Source: Betaproteobacteria bacterium (GTDB taxonomy: Bacteria; Pseudomonadota; Gammaproteobacteria; Burkholderiales; Burkholderiaceae). Taken from it: DNA of 5,821 nt. Of the stretch, positions 1 through 5,821 are shown one piece after another. Each line of letters starts with the position of its first letter. Within the stretch, counting starts at the first letter, position 1. The DNA lies in NCBI GenBank assembly GCA_018969885.1, contig JAGWXN010000210.1, forward strand, positions 1 to 5,821. The letters run 5' to 3'. A program made the translations under genes and the position numbers. The notes under the pieces were generated by a model, which did not search any database, was not told the origin of the DNA, and saw only the letters and a list, made by a program, of their open reading frames with translations.

Positions 1-31
1 CCTCCGTGCAGTCGAGTACTGGGTGCGTCAT
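1..31 (-). CDS. lolD: LolD, lipoprotein-releasing ABC transporter ATPase (N-terminal fragment, cut by window edge)
   Basis: An ATG on the minus strand at 31-29 opens a frame reading MTHPVLDCTE up to the window edge. This resembles the start of LolD proteins, which begin with a short leader and a strand of the 'PVL.C..L' type before the nucleotide-binding core. It begins 13 bases after the stop codon of the permease gene on the same strand, the usual place for lolD. LolD would be the cytoplasmic ATPase that powers extraction of lipoproteins from the inner membrane by the permease. No clear Shine-Dalgarno sequence is visible before this ATG. Only ten residues are in view, with no Walker motif, so the call rests mainly on position and a short resemblance. 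Confidence 0.68.
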   Translation of the reverse strand, partial: MTHPVLDCTE

Positions 32-44
32 GGTGGGCGCGTGC

Positions 45-1340
45 CTACTCGTAGCGCAGCGCATCAGCGGGCTTGACGGCTGCGGCACGAAGACTGGGAT
101 AAATGGTCGCGATCAGCGCCATGGCGCATGACGTGAGACCGATGGTGAACACATCGGCAGCGTGCAGGTCACTGGGCAGGTAGTCAATAAAGTAGACCCC
201 CTTGGGCAGCACTTGCAGGGCAAACCACCGTTCAAGGGCAGCCATCACGGGCCCGACGTTAAGCGCGAGCAGCGTTCCCAGAGACAGCCCGAGGAACGTG
301 CCCAGCAAACCGACGGTGGAGCCCTGGATCATGAATATGCGCATGATCGCTCCGGGCGTTGCGCCAAGCGTTCGCAAAATCGCAATATCTGCCTGCTTGT
401 CGGTCACCGTCATCACAAGCATTGACACCAGATTGAAGGCTGCCACCGCGATGATGAGCGTGAGGATCACAAACATCATGCGCTTTTCGATCTGCACCGC
501 CGCAAACCAGTTGCGGTTTTCCGAGGACCAATCGCGAACCAACAGGTCGGCCGGTAATGCGCGCGCCAGATCACGCGCCACAGCGGGCGCCCCCATCATG
601 TCGCGGGTCATGAGCCGAACGCCACTGACCCCCTCAACCCGAAACAATCGGGCCGCGTCTTCGTGATGCATCAACACCAGGCTGCTGTCGTACTCGTAGT
701 GCCCCGAATCGAAAATCGCGGCGACGGTGAACTGGCGAAGCCGTGGCATCACGCCCGCCGGCGTGGCGGTGCCCTGGGGCGCGATCAGGGTAATGCGATC
801 GCCCAGTACGATCAGCCACTGAGACGCCAGTTCACGCCCCACCGCGATGTTGAACTGACCGCTTTCGAGCTGGCCGAGCGAGCCGCGACTCATCCGCGCT
901 GCAAACTCGGCCACTCGCGCCTCGAGCGCAGGGTCGATCCCACGAACCATGACACCGCGCATCGTACCGTCGCGGGACAGCATCGCCTGCCCCGCTACGA
1001 AGGGCGCCCCGTCAACGACCTGCGGATGCTTGCGCGCCTCGGCAAGGACCGGGCGCCAGTCCAGTATCGGGGCGCGCCCCGCAAGGATTTCGATGTGAGA
1101 GAGCACCCCCAGCATCCGGTCACGAACCTCCTTCTGAAAGCCATTCATGACCGACAGGACGGTAATCAGCGCCGCCACCCCTAACGCGATGCCTGCGACT
1201 GACAGCGCAGAAATGAACGATATGAATCCGTTGCGCCTGCCGGAGCGACGTCCGGCGCGCGTGTAGCGAAGACCAATCGAGAGTTCAAAGGGGACTTGCA
1301 TCGGCGCGGGGGAGTTTGCCATAGAATCGCCGCGTGGCAT
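45..1340 (-). CDS. lolC: Lipoprotein-releasing ABC transporter permease, LolC/LolE (LolF-like hybrid)
   Basis: Inner-membrane permease that passes outer-membrane lipoproteins to the periplasmic chaperone LolA, driven by LolD. The 431-residue frame has the family layout. A first membrane segment at about 39-66 precedes the conserved 'VLSVMNGFQKEVRDRML' stretch. A periplasmic domain spans about 70-285, and an FtsX-type domain has three further membrane segments at about 288-312, 335-362 and 395-415. The end, ADALRYE, matches E. coli LolC (AEALRYE). A LolC-like Hook loop is visible at about 193-205 (TPAGVMPRLRQF). Other stretches resemble LolE, such as VYFIDYLPSDLH at 382-393 and DIAILRTLGA at 318-327. 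Length is slightly above E. coli LolC (about 400). The start is uncertain. ATG at 1340 has a GAGG ribosome site, but homologues as I recall them begin near Met14 (ATG at 1301-1299, MQVPFELSIGLRYTRAG). The family is certain; the exact start and the LolC/LolF label are less so. Confidence 0.93.
   Translation of the reverse strand: MPRGDSMANSPAPMQVPFELSIGLRYTRAGRRSGRRNGFISFISALSVAGIALGVAALITVLSVMNGFQKEVRDRMLGVLSHIEILAGRAPILDWRPVLAEARKHPQVVDGAPFVAGQAMLSRDGTMRGVMVRGIDPALEARVAEFAARMSRGSLGQLESGQFNIAVGRELASQWLIVLGDRITLIAPQGTATPAGVMPRLRQFTVAAIFDSGHYEYDSSLVLMHHEDAARLFRVEGVSGVRLMTRDMMGAPAVARDLARALPADLLVRDWSSENRNWFAAVQIEKRMMFVILTLIIAVAAFNLVSMLVMTVTDKQADIAILRTLGATPGAIMRIFMIQGSTVGLLGTFLGLSLGTLLALNVGPVMAALERWFALQVLPKGVYFIDYLPSDLHAADVFTIGLTSCAMALIATIYPSLRAAAVKPADALRYE
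1322..1327 (+). promoter_or_regulatory. Possible -10 element for the rpfE-like gene (TAGAAT)
   Basis: TAGAAT differs from the sigma-70 -10 consensus at one base and sits 6 bases before the GTG start at 1334, so transcription would begin at or next to the start codon. No good -35 is present at 16-18 bases; the nearest candidate, TTGCAT at 1296-1301, is 20 bases away and matches poorly. The absence of a ribosome site before the GTG fits a leaderless message, but this is only a suggestion. Confidence 0.25.
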
Positions 1341-2437
1341 TGACCGTCCTCTGCGCCGGTGCGCTCAACTCGTTCGCGCCGGCATCGTTCCCCGCCTCGG
1401 CCGCCCCCGGCCGCGCGGGGGGTTCATTGGCCGCGCGCCTGCCCCCGGCACCGGCCGCCGTGCGATTTTTCGCGCGGGCTGGCAATCCTTCCCTATTTCG
1501 CGCGCCCATCGCCGACGGCGAGGCGCTCCCGATGGAGTCGGGAGAAGAGGCATGGCTTCGCGAGCGATTTTCGGTCCCCCGGCCCGATACCCCTGCGGCT
1601 GCCGCCGGCCGGATGGCGGGTGCTCGGGCTGGCACCTTGATCCTCCGGCCCGTGCATTTGCACGCGGGGCTTGACCATCTTGTGCTCGACCCTCCCACAC
1701 ACCTTGGACTGAGCGACGCGCATGCTCGGGCGCTGTTCGGCGCGGCAGCCGATTGGTTGGCGGCAGAGCCGATCACGCTTCGGTATCTGTCGCCGCAGTG
1801 CTGGGAAGTGACCGAAGCTCAACCAGAGCAAACAGGCTTTGGAAATTTGAGCGGTGCATCTTCCGCGCGCGCAAGCGGGCGCAACATCGACCTTTGGCTG
1901 CCGCGCGGCCCCAGCGCCCGGGCCTGGCGTCGATTGATGAACGAGGTGCAAATGCTCTGGCACACGCACCCGGTCAATGCCGAGCGCGAGGCCGCCGGAC
2001 TCAAGCCGGTCAACGCGCTCTGGTTTGAAGGCGTGGCACCGGGTGGATTGCCGCATGCCTTTGACGTTGTGGCCAGCACAGACCCGGTTCTGATCGGGCT
2101 CGCACAGGCGAGCGCTGCGACGTGCCTGCCCAGCGTGGTTGACTCCGTATCGGCATCATTCACGCCCGGTCAGAATGCGTTGCTTGATGCACCTTTCTGG
2201 CGGGAGGCAGCCGCCACAGGGTCCGGTCACACATGGGAGGAGGGTTGGCGTCAATTCGACCAGTGGTTCTCGAGCATCATCGATCAGCATGGCGCGAAGT
2301 GGTGGCAAGGCGCCATGCTGGTGCTCACCGGTGAAGCCTCGGCGCATGTCCTGGATCTTCCCCGGCTCCCAGCCTGGCGCGTCTGGCGACGCAGAGCGCC
2401 CGCAAGCTGGTTTGTAGAGCAAGCCCAGCCCGCATAA
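1334..2437 (+). CDS. RpfE-family protein of unknown function
   Basis: The function is not known. The protein (367 residues, GTG start) matches the family I recall as RpfE of Xanthomonas, in Betaproteobacteria often labelled a phosphoglycerate mutase-like or hypothetical protein next to recJ. Visible signatures are RPVHLHAGLDHLVL at 105-118 and the strongest family block at 201-230. That block has NEVQMLWHTHPVN, a charged RE pair and PVNALW. The N-terminal 90 residues are rich in Ala and Pro and low in complexity. Trp and His are frequent in the C-terminal half. There is no signal peptide I trust and no membrane segment after the start, so it is probably cytoplasmic. The start MALTVLCAGALN fits the short first strand seen in relatives, but no Shine-Dalgarno precedes it. 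It ends 12 bases before recJ, so the two are probably co-transcribed. The usual 'LWxWGGG' block reads LWFEGVAPGG here. I see no catalytic motif that would support a mutase reaction. Confidence 0.8.
   Translation: MALTVLCAGALNSFAPASFPASAAPGRAGGSLAARLPPAPAAVRFFARAGNPSLFRAPIADGEALPMESGEEAWLRERFSVPRPDTPAAAAGRMAGARAGTLILRPVHLHAGLDHLVLDPPTHLGLSDAHARALFGAAADWLAAEPITLRYLSPQCWEVTEAQPEQTGFGNLSGASSARASGRNIDLWLPRGPSARAWRRLMNEVQMLWHTHPVNAEREAAGLKPVNALWFEGVAPGGLPHAFDVVASTDPVLIGLAQASAATCLPSVVDSVSASFTPGQNALLDAPFWREAAATGSGHTWEEGWRQFDQWFSSIIDQHGAKWWQGAMLVLTGEASAHVLDLPRLPAWRVWRRRAPASWFVEQAQPA
1348..1351 (-). promoter_or_regulatory. Ribosome binding site for the upstream lolC start (ATG 1340)
   Basis: Reading the minus strand, GAGG lies 7 bases before the ATG at 1340, a good Shine-Dalgarno match and spacing. 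The downstream alternatives (Met7 at 1322 and Met14 at 1301) lack such a site. This favours the longer protein although the first 13 residues are not expected from homologues. The site lies inside the divergent rpfE-like coding region. Confidence 0.5.
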
Positions 2438-2449
2438 GACCATCGCCTC

Positions 2450-4153
2450 ATGAAACACCGCGAGGTTTCCCATCGCGACCTGGCCGCGCTGACCGCCCAG
2501 GGCATGCCGCCACTTCTGGCACGGGTTTATGCCGCCCGAGGCGTACGGGATATATCGATGCTGGGGGAGACGCTTGACGGCATGCTGCCTCCTGCTTCTT
2601 TGAAGGGTATCGGCGAAGCAGTCAGCCTGCTCAGCCAGGCCATTGCCGGACATCAGCCGATCCTGATCATTGCCGACTACGACTGCGACGGCGCAACCGC
2701 CTGCGCCGTCGCCGTACGCGGACTGAAAATGATGGGCGCCCAGGTTGACTATCTGGTGCCAAATCGCCTGGTGCATGGCTATGGCCTCACGCCCCCCATT
2801 GTCGAGCTCGCACTTCAACACCCGCGACTCGGTCGCCCTGCCCTGCTCGTCACCGTGGACAACGGCATCGCGAGTCACGAGGGCATTCAGGCCGCCAACG
2901 ACGCGGGGCTTCAGGTGCTGGTGACCGACCATCATCTGCCGGCCGACACGCTGCCGAACGCTGCCGCGATCGTCAATCCAAATCAACCGGGATGCCCGTT
3001 CCCGAGTAAGCATCTGGCGGGCGTTGGGGTGATGTTCTATGTGCTTGCAGCCTTGCGCGCGCACTATCGGGCGCGTGCGCCCCAGTCTGCAGCAGCCCAG
3101 GCACCGCTTCAGACCCTGCTGGACCTGGTGGCGCTGGGCAGCATCGCCGACGTTGTTCGACTCGACGAAAACAACCGCCGTCTGGTGCACGCGGGCCTAC
3201 GCCGGATTCGCGCTGGTCAGGCCTGCCCGGGCATCAATGCCTTGTTTGCACAGGCCGGGCGTGACCCCCGTTCAGCTGCGAGCAGCGACCTCGGTTTTGT
3301 GGTCGGTCCGCGGATCAATGCGGCGGGCCGCCTCGCCGATATCTCGCTCGGCATTGCCTGCCTTCTTACTGACGATCCAGACGAGGCCGCGCGGCGAGCT
3401 CAGGCGCTCGACGCCATCAATCGCGATCGCCGCGAGCTTGAGCAGACCATGCGCGAACAGGCGATCGCAAGCGTCGGCGCACCCGCAGATCATGCCTGCA
3501 GCATCGTGGTTCATGACCCGAGCTGGCATGAAGGCGTGATCGGACTCGTGGCGGGACAACTCAAAACCCGCTTTGGGCGACCGGCATTTGCATTTGCCCC
3601 CACCGCTGACCGATCGGGCTGGCGCGGCTCGGGTCGCTCGGTTCCCGGCATTCACCTGCGTGATGCGCTCGATCTGGTGAGTAAGCGTATGCCCCATCTG
3701 ATCAGCCGCTTCGGCGGGCATTCGATGGCCGCTGGGCTGAGTCTTTCAGGCGACTCGGTTAACGCGTTCGCACAGGCCCTGGAACAGGTGCTTCGTGACA
3801 CCGCCGACCCCGAGTGCCTGCAGCCCGAACTGGTTGCTGACGGCGAGCTTGACCCGGGCGAGGCAAGTCTTGAGATCGCCGAGGCGCTTGGCCGACAGGT
3901 CTGGGGCCAAGGCTTTCCGGAGCCGGTATTTGCCTGCCGCTTCCGCGTGCTTGGCCAACGAATTGTGGGCGAGCGCCATCTCAAGCTGGAACTGATGGCG
4001 GGCCGGCGCCGCTTCGATGCGATTGCTTTCGGCCGCGACCAGCCCCTACCTGCCGATCCGCTCCTCGCCTACCGGCTGTCGGTCAACGAGTACCGCGGCA
4101 TGCGGTCGCTTCAGCTGGTCATCGAGGCTTGCGAGGGGGAGGCCGGGCTATAA
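2450..4153 (+). CDS. recJ: RecJ, single-stranded-DNA-specific 5'-3' exonuclease
   Basis: DHH-superfamily nuclease that degrades single-stranded DNA 5' to 3' in RecF-pathway recombination, mismatch repair and base excision repair, using divalent metal ions. At 567 residues it is close to E. coli RecJ (577). The metal-binding motifs are intact and in order: ADYDCDG at 75-81, VDNG at 136-139, and TDHH at 159-162. After a helical linker the DHHA1 part shows GPRINAAGRL at 286-295, HEGVIGLVAGQ at 360-370, GSGRSVPG at 393-400 and FGGHSMAAG at 421-429. The C-terminal stretch from about 455 fits the OB-fold that binds DNA. The start ATG has no evident Shine-Dalgarno, and the gap of 12 bases after the rpfE-like gene suggests shared transcription. 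The terminal CTA TAA T sequence doubles as a perfect -10 hexamer that may serve prfB. Nothing appears broken; the protein should be active. Confidence 0.97.
   Translation: MKHREVSHRDLAALTAQGMPPLLARVYAARGVRDISMLGETLDGMLPPASLKGIGEAVSLLSQAIAGHQPILIIADYDCDGATACAVAVRGLKMMGAQVDYLVPNRLVHGYGLTPPIVELALQHPRLGRPALLVTVDNGIASHEGIQAANDAGLQVLVTDHHLPADTLPNAAAIVNPNQPGCPFPSKHLAGVGVMFYVLAALRAHYRARAPQSAAAQAPLQTLLDLVALGSIADVVRLDENNRRLVHAGLRRIRAGQACPGINALFAQAGRDPRSAASSDLGFVVGPRINAAGRLADISLGIACLLTDDPDEAARRAQALDAINRDRRELEQTMREQAIASVGAPADHACSIVVHDPSWHEGVIGLVAGQLKTRFGRPAFAFAPTADRSGWRGSGRSVPGIHLRDALDLVSKRMPHLISRFGGHSMAAGLSLSGDSVNAFAQALEQVLRDTADPECLQPELVADGELDPGEASLEIAEALGRQVWGQGFPEPVFACRFRVLGQRIVGERHLKLELMAGRRRFDAIAFGRDQPLPADPLLAYRLSVNEYRGMRSLQLVIEACEGEAGL
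2685..2712 (+). repeat. Perfect 11-bp inverted repeat (hairpin) inside recJ
   Basis: GCGACGGCGCA at 2685-2695 is the exact reverse complement of TGCGCCGTCGC at 2702-2712, with a six-base loop ACCGCC. The stem is GC-rich and would be a stable hairpin in mRNA. It covers the codons just after the first Asp of the DxDxDG metal motif of RecJ. No U-run follows, so it is not a rho-independent terminator. It may be a by-product of the conserved codons CDGA-TACAVAV in a GC-rich gene. Confidence 0.6.
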
Positions 4154-4154
4154 T
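4149..4154 (+). promoter_or_regulatory. Candidate -10 hexamer (TATAAT) upstream of prfB
   Basis: A perfect TATAAT straddles the recJ stop codon (TAA at 4151-4153). Transcription would start near 4161, leaving a leader of about 25 bases before the prfB ATG. The -35 is poor: at 17 bases spacing the hexamer is GGCTTG, and the better TTGCGA (4129-4134) is only 14 bases away. No extended -10 TG is present. It could give prfB-lysS transcription independent of recJ. Confidence 0.4.
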
Positions 4155-4185
4155 CGCGGGTTACCCTCAAACGGCAGACCCCACT

Positions 4186-5290
4186 ATGGAAGCTGAGCGC
4201 CTCAATCAGCTCGAATCGCTCCTCTCCGACCTCGCGCGTCGGGTGCAAGACCTTCGGGGGTATCTTTGACTTCGATGTCAAACGCTCCCGCCTCGAAGAA
4301 ATCAACCGCCAGCTAGAAGCCCCCGACGTCTGGAACGACGCTCAAAAGGCACAGGATCTCGGTCGGGAGAAAAAACAGTTAGACCAGGTCGTTGAGCGAA
4401 TCCAGTCGATCGACGCGGGCCTGGCTGATGCGCGAGAACTCACCGACATTGCCCGCTCCGAGAACGACGACGACACGCTGATTGCTGTCGAGACCGATAC
4501 CGCGGGCCTTCGCGAGCAGGTTGAACTGCTCGAGTTTCGGCGCATGTTTTCCAACCCGGCCGACCCCAGCAATTGCTTTCTGGAAATTCAGTCTGGCGCT
4601 GGCGGTACCGAGGCGCAAGACTGGGCACAGATGCTGCTGCGCCAGTACCTTCGTTACTGCGAGCGCAAGGGCTTAAAGGCCGAGCTGCTGGAGGAATCGC
4701 CGGGCGATGTGGCCGGCATCAAGGGCGCCACACTCAAGGTGGAGGGTGAATACTCCTACGGCTTTCTGCGCACCGAAACCGGAATTCACCGCCTGGTTCG
4801 CAAATCGCCCTTCGATTCAAGCGGCGGGCGTCACACCTCCTTCGCCTCGGTCTATGTCTATCCCGAGGTCGATGATTCCATCCAGATCGACATCAACCCG
4901 GCAGACCTCCGGATTGACGTGTTCCGCGCCTCGGGCGCGGGCGGTCAGCACGTGAACAAAACCGAATCAGCCGTTCGGATCACCCACCATCCAAGCGGCA
5001 TCGTGGTGCAGTGCCAAAACGACCGCTCACAGCACCGCAACCGCGACGAAGCGATGAAAATGCTGCGAGCGCGGCTTTTTGAACTGGAAATGCGCAAGCG
5101 CCGCGCCGAGCAGGACAAAGTCGAGGCCTCAAAAACCGATATCGGCTGGGGCCACCAGATTCGTTCCTATGTGCTCGATCAGTCGCGCATCAAAGACCTG
5201 CGCACCAACGTCGAAATCAGCAATACCCGTTCCGTCCTCGATGGCGATCTCGACGAATTCATTGCAGCCAGCCTGAAGCAGGGTGTCTGA
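4186..5290 (+). CDS. prfB: Peptide chain release factor 2 (RF2), expressed by programmed +1 frameshift
   Basis: RF2 reads UGA and UAA stop codons in the ribosomal A site and triggers peptide release. The product is made from two frames: 27 codons from ATG 4186, then TGA at 4267-4269, then a +1 shift (T4267 skipped) and 340 codons from 4268 to the stop at 5288-5290. This gives 367 residues against 365 in E. coli. Conserved landmarks fall where expected: RGYL just before the shift and DFD after it. The stop-codon-recognising SPF tripeptide is at 207-209 and the catalytic GGQ at 252-254, inside [10 protein letters not shown]. The residue equivalent to E. coli 246 is Ala, the common form. The first ~120 residues are charged and helical, as in the family's domain 1. 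It lies 32 bases after recJ and 23 before lysS. The ATG lacks a clear Shine-Dalgarno site. The stop is TGA followed by C, with another in-frame TGA two codons on. The interrupted frame is regulation, not a mutation. Confidence 0.97.
4255..4270 (+). promoter_or_regulatory. prfB programmed +1 ribosomal frameshift site
   Basis: The sequence CGG GGG TAT CTT TGA C holds all parts of the known prfB recoding signal. A Shine-Dalgarno-like G-run (4256-4260) sits just upstream of the CTT slippery codon (4264-4266), followed by TGA (4267-4269) and C at 4270. When RF2 is scarce the ribosome pauses at TGA, tRNA-Leu slips from CUU to UUU, and translation continues in the +1 frame, so RF2 controls its own synthesis. 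Compared with E. coli (AGG GGG TAT CTT TGA C) only the first base differs, which removes one A-U pair with 16S rRNA. Confidence 0.96.
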
Positions 5291-5303
5291 CCTGACTGAA
5301 CGC

Positions 5304-5307
5304 GGAG
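5304..5307 (+). promoter_or_regulatory. Ribosome binding site deciding the lysS TTG start
   Basis: GGAG ends 6 bases before the TTG at 5314, a strong Shine-Dalgarno match at workable spacing. The lysS frame has no ATG or GTG between the in-frame stop at 5293-5295 and 5314, so this site supports TTG as the start. Confidence 0.75.
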
Positions 5308-5313
5308 ACGCAC

Positions 5314-5821
5314 TTGACTGACCTAACGCCCCCTACTCCCGAAACGCAAGATACCCCGCCGGTCGACGAGAACACCATCATCGCCGAACGACGTGCGAAG
5401 CTGGGCCGGTTACGCGAGCAGGGCGTTGCCTTCCCGAATAATTTTCAGCCTGCGCACCGCGCAACAGATCTGGTTGAGCATCACGGCTTCAAAACCCGTG
5501 AGCAACTCCAAGCCGACCAGATTCGCGTGAGCGTCGCGGGTCGGATCATGCTCAAGCGCGTTCAGGGCAAGGCAAGCTTTGCCACCATTCAAGATGGCAC
5601 AGGCCGCCTGCAGCTCTGGATGAATGACGAGGGAATCGGCGCCGATCTCCATGAGTCATTCAAGCACTGGGACCTCGGCGACATCATTGGTGTCGAGGGC
5701 GAGCTATTCAAAACCATGAAAGGCGAGCTTTCGGTGCGCTGCTCTGCGCTTCGGATGCTCGCTAAGTCGCTGCGCCCGCTACCCGATAAATTTCATGGTG
5801 TGGCGGATCAGGAAATCCGCT
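5314..5821 (+). CDS. lysS: Lysyl-tRNA synthetase, class II (N-terminal part, cut by window edge)
   Basis: Charges tRNA-Lys with lysine in the cytoplasm. The first 169 residues are present. After a Thr/Pro-rich leader of about 22 residues comes the family helix [20 protein letters not shown] at 25-44. The OB-fold anticodon-binding domain then spans about 70-150, with [16 protein letters not shown] at 74-89, [16 protein letters not shown] at 119-134 and the linker [10 protein letters not shown] at 153-162. All align with E. coli LysS by eye. The catalytic class II motifs lie beyond the window. The start is TTG, giving [10 protein letters not shown], chosen because of the GGAG site and the stop codon at 5293-5295 in the same frame; a CTG at 5296 is a less likely alternative. 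It follows prfB by 23 bases and is very probably in the same transcript, as in many proteobacteria. Gene finders restricted to ATG or GTG would begin it too late. Confidence 0.95.
   Translation, partial: MTDLTPPTPETQDTPPVDENTIIAERRAKLGRLREQGVAFPNNFQPAHRATDLVEHHGFKTREQLQADQIRVSVAGRIMLKRVQGKASFATIQDGTGRLQLWMNDEGIGADLHESFKHWDLGDIIGVEGELFKTMKGELSVRCSALRMLAKSLRPLPDKFHGVADQEIR

Noticed and set aside
327..348. Seven-base inverted repeat GATCATG/CATGATC as an operator
   Set aside because: Lies deep inside the permease coding region and arises from similar codons for IM and MI; no promoter nearby.
663..1184. Plus-strand open frame of 173 codons
   Set aside because: Lies wholly antisense to the conserved lolC-type permease gene and has the composition of a shadow frame.
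1399..1434. Recurrent GGCCGC words near the start of the rpfE-like gene as a repeat element
   Set aside because: They are irregularly spaced and explained by Ala/Pro-rich GC-rich coding sequence.
1493..2056. Minus-strand open frame of 187 codons
   Set aside because: Antisense to the rpfE-like gene, which carries recognisable family motifs; no ribosome site or family resemblance seen.
2156..3190. Long open frame of 344 codons on the minus strand across the end of the rpfE-like gene and the first half of recJ
   Set aside because: It is antisense to two well-supported genes, its protein resembles no family I know, and long antisense frames are common in GC-rich DNA.
4158..4166. GGGTTACCC as a terminator between recJ and prfB
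   Set aside because: Only a three-base stem with a three-base loop and no T-run; it cannot act as a rho-independent terminator.
4267..4269. In-frame TGA as a nonsense mutation or sequencing error making prfB a pseudogene
   Set aside because: The TGA sits in the classical RF2 recoding signal with slippery CTT and upstream G-run, and both flanking parts match RF2.
4544..5290. prfB starting at the internal ATG 4544
   Set aside because: The +1 frame is open and homologous to RF2 back to 4268, and the frameshift site explains the missing start; ATG 4544 is residue 120 of the full protein.

Overview
The window is GC-rich chromosomal DNA with a housekeeping gene order. It reads as a Gram-negative betaproteobacterium, probably Burkholderiales or a close relative. 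The grounds are an outer-membrane lipoprotein exporter permease of the betaproteobacterial type, an RpfE-family gene next to recJ, and the order recJ-prfB-lysS. The assignment rests on remembered family sequences and synteny; no search was run.

Left part (1-1340, minus strand): the first codons of lolD, the Lol ATPase, lie 13 bases downstream of a full-length lolC-type permease gene. The permease mixes LolC-like and LolE-like sequence features, and no second permease gene is adjacent, so it looks like a single-permease (LolF-type) system.

Centre and right (1334-5821, plus strand): a divergent run of an RpfE-family gene of unknown function, recJ (single-strand 5'-3' exonuclease), prfB (release factor 2) and the 5' part of lysS (lysyl-tRNA synthetase). 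Gaps between them are 12, 32 and 23 bases, so they could be co-transcribed. A perfect TATAAT straddling the recJ stop codon suggests prfB-lysS may also have a promoter of its own. prfB carries the classical autoregulatory +1 frameshift, so its reading frame is split: 27 codons, an in-frame TGA, then 340 codons in the +1 frame. lysS starts at a TTG codon with a good ribosome binding site. The left-hand permease gene and the rpfE-like gene meet head to head, with start codons a few bases apart or overlapping.

The genes serve envelope lipoprotein sorting (lol), DNA repair (recJ) and translation (prfB, lysS). I see no mobile element, CRISPR array, tRNA, rRNA or convincing rho-independent terminator, and no gene-free stretch over 300 bases. 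I do not see a new multi-gene system. The least understood item is the RpfE-family protein; the rest of interest lies in gene starts, the frameshift and small regulatory features.
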